In this document: positions 31,022-38,330 of the stretch, piece after piece
Layout: every line of letters starts with the position of its first letter
Position numbering within the stretch: position 1 is the first letter of the stretch
The notes under the pieces: model-generated
The model's database searches: none
The model's input: the letters and a program-made list of their open reading frames with translations, nothing else
Told to the model about the DNA's origin: nothing
Origin: Pseudomonadota bacterium
GTDB taxonomy: Bacteria; Pseudomonadota; Alphaproteobacteria; Rhizobiales; Rhizobiaceae
Length of the DNA stretch: 38,330 nt
Direction of reading: 5' to 3'
NCBI GenBank assembly: GCA_023399635.1
Contig: JAEWOP010000077.1
Location: forward strand, 1-38,330
Translations under genes and position numbers: made by a program

Positions 31022-32584
31022 ATGCTTGCACCCGCGGTTTCGGCCGAGCAATCACCTATTCTGGAGATGCGCAGCATCTCGAAGTCTTTTGGCGCCGTGA
31101 AGGCGCTTTCCGACGTTAGCTTCACTGTGCGTGAGGGTGAGATTCACGCACTGGTTGGCGAGAACGGTGCCGGCAAGTCTACCCTGATGAAGGTGCTGTC
31201 GGGCGTCTACCCGCATGGGAGCTACGAAGGCTCCATCCTTTTCGGTGGCGAAGAGCGTCAGTTCCGGGACATCAACGATTCCGAGAGCCTCGGCATTATC
31301 ATCATTCACCAGGAGCTTGCGCTCATTCCGCTGATGTCGATCGCGGAAAACATCTTTCTGTCCAACCCGCCCTCCCGTTTCGGGGTCATTGACCGCTCTG
31401 CGGTTCATGAGCGCACCAAGGCGCTTCTCCAAAAGGTGGGACTAAGCGAGGCGCCGGACACGCTAATCACGAATATTGGGGTCGGCAAGCAGCAGCTGGT
31501 CGAGATAGCCAAGGCGCTATCCAAGGATGTGCGCCTTCTCATCCTCGACGAGCCGACGGCCAGCTTGAATGAAAACGACAGTGCCGCACTTCTTGAACTC
31601 CTCAAGGAGTTTCGCGCCCAGGGTATTACCTCGATCCTGATCTCCCACAAGCTGAACGAGATCTCTGCCGTCGCCGACCGCATCACAGTACTGCGCGATG
31701 GGCGCACCGTTGGCACACTGGACTGCCACGAGGGCGCTGTGGAAGAGGACGAGATCATCCGGCGGATGGTCGACCGGGACATGGACAGTCGGTACCCGAA
31801 GCGTGAGCCCAAGATCGGCGACGTGATCTTCGAGGTGAAGGACTGGTCAGTCCATCATCCGCAGCATTCCGAGCGCAAGGTCGTCAAGAATGTCTCGCTT
31901 GAGGTGAGAGCGGGCGAAATCGTCGGCATCGCGGGCCTGATGGGCGCCGGACGTACCGAATTTGCGATGAGTGTCTTTGGCCGCTCCTGGGGCCGCGATA
32001 TCTCCGGCACGGTGCGCCTGCACGGCAAGCAAGTCGATGTCTCCGACGTTCATCGGGCGATCAAGGCGGGTCTCGCCTATGTCACGGAGGATCGCAAGCA
32101 TCTCGGTCTCATCCTGCCGGAGGACATTCGCAAGAATGTTTCGCTTGCCCATCTTGGTGGTGTCTCGTCTCGCGGTGTGATCGATGACATCCAGGAAATG
32201 AAGGTGGCGCAGGAGTTTCGCAGACGCATGCGCATCCGCAGCCACAACGTCTACCAGGAAACGGGCAAGCTTTCGGGCGGCAACCAGCAGAAGGTGGTGC
32301 TGTCGAAATGGCTGTTCACGAACCCTGACGTGTTGATCCTCGACGAGCCGACCCGTGGCATCGATGTCGGGGCCAAGTATGAGATCTACTCGATCATCAA
32401 TGAGCTGGCGGACGCTGGAAAGGCCGTCATCGTGATCTCGTCGGAGATGCCCGAACTGATCGGGATCTGCGACAGGATCATGGTGATGCACGAGGGCGAT
32501 TTCGTCGGGGAAGTGGCCGGTGCGGAGGCCACTCAAGAAAACATCATGCGTGCCATCATGCGCCGCAAGGAGAAAGAAGTATGA
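31022..32584 (+). CDS. gguA: Multiple-sugar ABC transporter ATPase GguA
   Basis: 520 residues with two ATPase domains. Domain 1: Walker A GENGAGKST, Walker B LLILDEPTAS. Domain 2: degenerate Walker A GLMGAGRTE, signature LSGGNQQKV and Walker B VLILDEPTRG. As in RbsA/MglA relatives, the first site is the better preserved Walker A. CGGAG lies 11 bp before the ATG. It powers GguB with ChvE-delivered sugars, and its stop overlaps the gguB start by four bases (ATGA). Confidence 0.92.
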   Translation: MLAPAVSAEQSPILEMRSISKSFGAVKALSDVSFTVREGEIHALVGENGAGKSTLMKVLSGVYPHGSYEGSILFGGEERQFRDINDSESLGIIIIHQELALIPLMSIAENIFLSNPPSRFGVIDRSAVHERTKALLQKVGLSEAPDTLITNIGVGKQQLVEIAKALSKDVRLLILDEPTASLNENDSAALLELLKEFRAQGITSILISHKLNEISAVADRITVLRDGRTVGTLDCHEGAVEEDEIIRRMVDRDMDSRYPKREPKIGDVIFEVKDWSVHHPQHSERKVVKNVSLEVRAGEIVGIAGLMGAGRTEFAMSVFGRSWGRDISGTVRLHGKQVDVSDVHRAIKAGLAYVTEDRKHLGLILPEDIRKNVSLAHLGGVSSRGVIDDIQEMKVAQEFRRRMRIRSHNVYQETGKLSGGNQQKVVLSKWLFTNPDVLILDEPTRGIDVGAKYEIYSIINELADAGKAVIVISSEMPELIGICDRIMVMHEGDFVGEVAGAEATQENIMRAIMRRKEKEV

Positions 32585-33771
32585 GCAACGCGCCAAACAC
32601 GATGGCTGCGCCGAAGCAAGGAGCGGGATTCTGGAAGGACAACCTTCGCGAATACGGGATGATGATCTCGTTGCTGGCGCTCGTCGTCTTCTTCTATTTC
32701 ACCACCAACGGCGTCATCCTCAAGCCACTCAACCTGACCAACATCATCCTGCAAAACAGCTACATCGTCATCATGGCGCTCGGCATGCTGATGGTGATCG
32801 TCACCGGCCATATCGATCTGTCAGTGGGGTCAGTTGCCGGCTTCATCGGCGCTGTGGCCGCCATGCTGATGGTGCAGTACAACGTCAATTTCGTCGCCGC
32901 GGCCATGCTGTGCCTCGTGCTGGGGGGCTTGATCGGCGCGGTACACGGCTTCTTTGTTGCCTACTTCAAGATTCCATCGTTCATTGTCACGCTTGCGGGA
33001 ATGCTCGTCTTCCGCGGGTTGATGATCGCGGTGCTGAGCGGTCGCTCCATTGGACCGTTTGACCCCACGTTCCAGAAGCTTTCTTCTGGGTATATCCCGG
33101 AATTGATCGGCTCAGAGAGCGGTCTTTACCTGACCTCGCTCGTCCTTGGTCTACTTTTGGCAGCACTTCTGGTGTGGCAAAATTTCAAGAGCCGCGCGCG
33201 GCGCGTGTCCCATGAGGTAGAGACGGAGCCGTTCGGCTTCTTCCTGATCAAGAACATCGTGATCTTTGGGATCATCGGCTACGTCGCCTACCTCATCGCG
33301 TCGCACCGCGGTATGCCAAACGTGCTGATCATCATGGCGCTGCTGATTGCAGGCTATGCCTTCTTTACCAACCGCACCATCCTCGGTCGCCAGATCTACG
33401 CTGTCGGCGGTAACGAGAAGGCCGCCGCACTGTCAGGCATCAAGACCGCGCGACTGACCTTCTTCACCTTCGTCAACATGGGGGTGCTGGCGGCGCTTGC
33501 TGGTCTTGTCTTTGCCGCGCGTCTGAATACCGCAACGCCAAAGGCCGGCCTCGGCTTCGAGCTCGACGTCATTGCTGCATGCTTCATTGGAGGCGCATCG
33601 GCCTATGGTGGCGTTGGGAAGGTCACCGGTGCGGTGATCGGCGCCTTCATCATGGGCGTGATGAACAACGGCATGTCGATCCTGGGTATCGGCATCGACT
33701 ACCAGCAGGTCATCAAGGGGCTCGTGCTGCTCGGCGCAGTGTGCGTCGACGTTTATAACCAGCGTCGCTGA
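32581..33771 (+). CDS. gguB: Multiple-sugar ABC transporter permease GguB
   Basis: The 396-residue permease has about ten membrane segments. VIVTGHIDLSVGSVAGFIGA is the conserved motif of this permease class; a hydrophilic loop near residues 200-220 (SRARRVSHEVETEPFG) is characteristic of GguB/XylH-like proteins, which are longer than RbsC. The C-terminal GLGFELDVIAACFIGGASAYG is intact. It is the last gene of the operon and is followed by a terminator. Confidence 0.92.
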   Translation: MSNAPNTMAAPKQGAGFWKDNLREYGMMISLLALVVFFYFTTNGVILKPLNLTNIILQNSYIVIMALGMLMVIVTGHIDLSVGSVAGFIGAVAAMLMVQYNVNFVAAAMLCLVLGGLIGAVHGFFVAYFKIPSFIVTLAGMLVFRGLMIAVLSGRSIGPFDPTFQKLSSGYIPELIGSESGLYLTSLVLGLLLAALLVWQNFKSRARRVSHEVETEPFGFFLIKNIVIFGIIGYVAYLIASHRGMPNVLIIMALLIAGYAFFTNRTILGRQIYAVGGNEKAAALSGIKTARLTFFTFVNMGVLAALAGLVFAARLNTATPKAGLGFELDVIAACFIGGASAYGGVGKVTGAVIGAFIMGVMNNGMSILGIGIDYQQVIKGLVLLGAVCVDVYNQRR

Positions 33772-33794
33772 TCTGAGACACTCCTCATACCCAT

Positions 33795-33822
33795 AAATGG
33801 CCCGCTTTTTGGCGGGCCATTT
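33795..33822 (+). terminator. Terminator after gguB
   Basis: Arms AAATGGCCCGC and complement (33795-33805, 33812-33822) around a 6-base loop TTTTTG, then TTTCCTTT. It closes the araD1-gguB operon. Confidence 0.82.
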
Positions 33823-33891
33823 CCTTTGGTGGAGCATCAGACGGAACCGGCTTGGTTCAGACGCGTTCGGCAATCTTTCACGGGAGACATG

Positions 33892-34710
33892 ATGCCGGAT
33901 CAAGTGAAGTTCGAGCATCTCGCGCGGTTCGGATACGCGGCGCGCGGGATTGTTTATGTTCTTGTTGGCGGGATGGCCTTGCTGTCCAGCGTCGGCGGAG
34001 GCCGGACGGATCAGGAGTCTGCGCTGAAGATGGTATTGGATCAGCCATTTGGCTGGATCTGGCTCGGGCTGATCGGCCTAGGGCTCATAGGCTTCATTGT
34101 TTGGCGTCTGGCTCAGGCGCTCCTGAATGCAGATGGTCATCCTGACGATGCCAAAGGCTATGTGATCCGGGGCGGCATGTTGATCAGCGCCATCACCTAT
34201 ACGGGGCTTGCTTCGTATGCGCTCCAGAACGCGCTTCAGCTTTCGTTGGGCGGCGGCTCTGACAACAGCAGGGAGACCTGGATCGCGTGGCTGATGCAGC
34301 AGCCTTTCGGCCGCTTCCTTATCGCGGCCATCGGCCTGGCAATCATCGGCGCGGGTGCAGCCCAGATCATTAAGGGCCTGCGGCGTCGCTATCTCAAATA
34401 TGTCCCCATCTCACCGGCTCAAAACCGGGTGCTTGATCTCGCCTGTGTCTATGGCCTTGCTGCTCGCGGAGTCGTGTTTTTCATTATCGGCTCCTTTTTT
34501 ATCTATGCCGGCTGGGCGTCCGATGCCGGACAAACGGGGAGTACGGCCGAGGCAATGGCGTGGGTGCGACAATTGCCCTTCGGTGGTCTCCTTTACGCGT
34601 TCATTGCCCTTGGTTTATTTGCCTTCGGCGCCTACGGATTGATCGAAGCGAGATACCGCATCGTGCGCTCGCCCGCGTCGTCGGAGGCCAAGCGCGGCTT
34701 GATGGCATAG
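33892..34710 (+). CDS. DUF1206 membrane protein
   Basis: About 272 residues with six hydrophobic segments arranged as three repeated pairs, each opening with an aromatic/Gly-rich helix such as LARFGYAARGIVYVLVGGMA, GYVIRGGMLISAITYTGLAS and LACVYGLAARGVVFFIIGSF, and each closing with a helix near FGRFLIAAIGLAIIGAG-type sequence. This is the layout of the DUF1206 family, inner-membrane proteins of unknown function. GGGAGAC lies 4-8 bp before the double ATG (33889/33892). It is the first gene after the gguB terminator. Confidence 0.82.
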   Translation: MPDQVKFEHLARFGYAARGIVYVLVGGMALLSSVGGGRTDQESALKMVLDQPFGWIWLGLIGLGLIGFIVWRLAQALLNADGHPDDAKGYVIRGGMLISAITYTGLASYALQNALQLSLGGGSDNSRETWIAWLMQQPFGRFLIAAIGLAIIGAGAAQIIKGLRRRYLKYVPISPAQNRVLDLACVYGLAARGVVFFIIGSFFIYAGWASDAGQTGSTAEAMAWVRQLPFGGLLYAFIALGLFAFGAYGLIEARYRIVRSPASSEAKRGLMA

Positions 34711-34737
34711 ACGAAGCAAACACGAGCGGGGGTGGCG

Positions 34738-35445
34738 ATGGCATATTACCAAAGATTTGGCCGCAGGGTGGTGCAACGCATCAGCACCTTTGAGCCGATC
34801 AGTCTTGTTCTGGTGGCGCTCGCGGCAGGAGGCCTTTTCCTGTTTCTCAATCTAGCCGGCGAGGTCCTGGAGGGCGAAACATCCAGCTTCGACCAGAACC
34901 TGCTCCTGTTGCTGCGAATACCGGACGATCCGGGTACGCCGATCGGTCCTTATTGGCTCACGCACGCGGTCGATGATATCACTGCCTTGGGCGGCGTCAC
35001 CGTTCTGTCTCTGATGACGATCATGATCCTCGGCTATCTCCTTCTGGCGAGACGGCTTCACATTGCCATCTTCACCCTTGCCGCCATCGCTGGTGGCTGG
35101 CTGCTGAGTGCTGCCTTGAAGCTCGGTATTGCCAGGCCAAGACCGGATATCGTTCCCCATCTTGTCGAGGTTAGCGACATGAGCTTTCCAAGCGGACATG
35201 CCATGTTGTCTGCCGTCACGTATCTAACCTTGGGTGCGCTTCTGTCTCGCGCCGAGCCGAGCCGCATGATCCGCCTCTACACGATGGGCGTGGCAATATT
35301 CCTGACGCTGATCGTCGGCTTGAGCCGGATCTATCTTGGAGTTCACTACCCCACGGACGTTCTGGGAGGATGGTGTGCCGGTGCAAGCTGGGCTTTGGTC
35401 TGCTGGGTCATCGCTCGCCGTTATATCGCCCCAACACCTGGCTAG
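34738..35445 (+). CDS. PAP2-family membrane phosphatase
   Basis: The 235-residue protein has six membrane segments and the complete three-part PAP2 signature: K-x6-RP in KLGIARPRP (Lys128, Arg135), PSGH (151-154) and SR-x5-H-x3-D in SRIYLGVHYPTD (196-207). It should dephosphorylate a lipid phosphate such as phosphatidic acid or undecaprenyl pyrophosphate on the periplasmic side. The ATG at 34738 follows GGGGGTGG; a GTG two codons earlier (34732) is also possible. It lies 27 bp after the DUF1206 gene in the same direction. Confidence 0.86.
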   Translation: MAYYQRFGRRVVQRISTFEPISLVLVALAAGGLFLFLNLAGEVLEGETSSFDQNLLLLLRIPDDPGTPIGPYWLTHAVDDITALGGVTVLSLMTIMILGYLLLARRLHIAIFTLAAIAGGWLLSAALKLGIARPRPDIVPHLVEVSDMSFPSGHAMLSAVTYLTLGALLSRAEPSRMIRLYTMGVAIFLTLIVGLSRIYLGVHYPTDVLGGWCAGASWALVCWVIARRYIAPTPG

Positions 35446-35538
35446 GGTTCAGCTCAGGGCTGGAAAAGTGCCCTTTGAGCTTGAGAGAAGTGACATCAGC
35501 CACTAGACCTTGAGCCGAAGCAGAATTCAGGTGTACCG

Positions 35539-36120
35539 TTGATCGATCCCTACGAGACCCTCGGTGTCGCTCGCGACGCTGATGCCGCACAGATCAAGAC
35601 CGCGTATCGCCGGCGCGCCAAAAATGCGCATCCGGACACGGGCGGTGATGTCGACGCCTTCGCCAAGCTAACAACCTCATACGAGCTCCTGTGCGATCCG
35701 GTCCGGCGCAAGGTTTTCGATGAGACCGGCTACGATCCCACCCTTGCCGACACCAAGGATCTCGAAGGGCTGGTCGTTCTTGAGGGGTTGATCAACGAAT
35801 TCATCCTCGACGAACGGGAGCCCGGCAGCTTCGATCCGGTCGCTGCCATGCGCCGCAAGCTGACCGACAAGATTGTCAACGTCCGGTTCCACATCCTCGA
35901 GCTTGAACGGCACCGGGCCCGTGTGCGCAATCATCTGGATCGGATCGGTCGGCGTCCTGAGACGGATTTTCTCGGGAGCATGATGCGGGCGAGAGGCGAT
36001 TCCATTACGGATGCGATCACCAAAGCCGAGGCCCAGATTGCCATCATCGAGCAGGCCTATCAGATGCTTGAAGGATATTCATACGAGCTCGAGATCGAGA
36101 CAAGGAGCGCCGCCGAGTAA
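35539..36120 (+). CDS. J-domain protein (DnaJ-type)
   Basis: The N-terminal 60 residues form a J domain with HPD at residues 31-33 (NAHPDTGGDVDAF), which stimulates the ATPase of DnaK. No zinc-finger or C-terminal DnaJ domains follow; the rest (about residues 75-193) is helical and charged (LTDKIVNVRFHILELERHRA and following), probably a partner-binding coiled region. It is a dedicated co-chaperone rather than DnaJ itself. The start is a TTG at 35539, the first codon that keeps the J-domain N-terminus. Confidence 0.78.
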   Translation: MIDPYETLGVARDADAAQIKTAYRRRAKNAHPDTGGDVDAFAKLTTSYELLCDPVRRKVFDETGYDPTLADTKDLEGLVVLEGLINEFILDEREPGSFDPVAAMRRKLTDKIVNVRFHILELERHRARVRNHLDRIGRRPETDFLGSMMRARGDSITDAITKAEAQIAIIEQAYQMLEGYSYELEIETRSAAE

Positions 36121-36185
36121 GCTTGGCCCTCTGGTCGAGTTGTTCGGCTCTCCTAGCTTTCTCGAAAGCACCAAGGAGGCGCCTC

Positions 36186-36692
36186 ATGATAACCAAGCAT
36201 TTTCTGTTGTCTGAAAACGACTGGGTTCCGAATAATCCCCGGCTGCCTGTCATCGTTTACAGCAGGTTCTCCGCTGAAGGCGGATCTTTGGCGCAAGCTT
36301 TCGAAGAGGCATTTGCCGCCAATGGCTGGCAGGGCATCTGGCGCAATGGCATTTTCGATTATCACCACTTCCATACCACTGCGCATGAGGTTCTGGGCAT
36401 CGCAACGGGTGAAGCACACGTCGTGCTCGGCGGTCCAGGTGGACGCGAGCTTCAGGTAACGGCCGGCGACTGCCTTGTCCTGCCGGCCGGCACCGGCCAC
36501 TGCCGGATCAGCGCCAGCGATGATTTTCTGGTGGTGGGCGCCTATCCCCCCGGCCAGGATCCCGACCTGCGGCGCAGTGATGCCGGTGAAAACGGGAAGC
36601 GCCACATCGCAACACTTCCCTTGCCGGAACGGGATCCTCTTGGGGCTGATGGTATACCGTCCCTCTGGGGGGACGGCTCTCAGGCCGTGCGG

Positions 36693-36722
<30 letters not shown>
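36186..36722 (+). CDS. Cupin-fold protein
   Basis: The 178-residue product holds the cupin pattern in YHHFHTTAHEVLGIATGEA (metal-binding His and Glu) and VTAGDCLVLPAGTGHCRI (the second motif with a His). It has a short acidic C-terminal tail with DPDLRRSDAGENGK. Many such small cupins bind a metal and catalyse sugar or small-molecule reactions, or are binding proteins; no substrate can be named. A strong AAGGAGG lies 6-12 bp before the ATG. Its 3' end overlaps the end of the convergent glgB gene by 30 bp. Confidence 0.82.

Positions 36723-38330
<1,608 letters not shown>

Overview
The window looks like a chromosomal stretch of an alphaproteobacterium of the Rhizobiaceae (Agrobacterium/Rhizobium/Shinella-like). 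The evidence is a chvE-gguA-gguB sugar-transport block, a BA14K-family protein, a DUF1206 protein and rhizobial-type phage genes. Everything is inferred from sequence reading alone; no database search was run.

Region 1 (1 to about 10,541) is the right-hand part of a tailed prophage (element A). In order it holds a tail-tip J-like protein cut by the window edge, two unknown virion-region genes, a tail fibre, a small conserved phage protein and a multi-span membrane protein that may modify surface sugars. A lysis cassette follows: a possible remnant of an older lysozyme, an endolysin with C-terminal membrane segments, and an o-spanin gene nested in the i-spanin gene. Then come a coiled-coil membrane protein, a reverse-strand pair (33-residue membrane protein plus zinc-ribbon protein) and a trypsin-fold protease-like gene.

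Region 2 (10,524 to 17,230) reads as a second, shorter integrated element (element B) in tandem with A. It is bounded by an 18-bp exact direct repeat that matches the 3' end of a tRNA gene. Inside each end are copies of GGTTAGCC, probably integrase arm sites. B carries a tyrosine integrase translationally coupled to an AlbA_2 (Schlafen-type) protein and an unknown protein. It also carries a frameshifted LigD-type DNA ligase, a cassette of three overlapping small genes, a GT-A glycosyltransferase, a broken nuclease, a second copy of the zinc-ribbon/small-membrane-protein pair, and two small genes. A 50-bp fragment of a tRNA-Thr(GGT) gene inside B, enlarged into a perfect dyad, looks like a second and different attachment core.

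Region 3 (17,231 to 25,700) is host backbone. It holds an RluA-type pseudouridine synthase, an RsmJ-type rRNA methyltransferase, a BA14K protein, an RMF/CrpP-like small protein and a metallophosphoesterase. These are followed by a reverse-strand ytfQ-ytfR-ytfT-yjfF sugar ABC transporter operon that ends in a FadR-type GntR regulator gene.

Region 4 (25,700 to 33,830) is a divergent operon: an AraD1/GguC-type KDA dehydratase, a Gfo/Idh sugar dehydrogenase, an IlvD/Edd L-arabonate dehydratase, then chvE-gguA-gguB. Together the two divergent operons form a locus for uptake of L-arabinose/D-galactose-type sugars and their non-phosphorylative oxidation. Two similar FadR-like operator sequences sit in the intergenic region, one beside each operon. 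Each binding-protein gene is followed by a strong intercistronic hairpin.

Region 5 (33,830 to 38,330) holds a DUF1206 membrane protein, a PAP2 phosphatase, a J-domain protein, a cupin and, on the reverse strand, a glycogen branching enzyme cut by the window edge.
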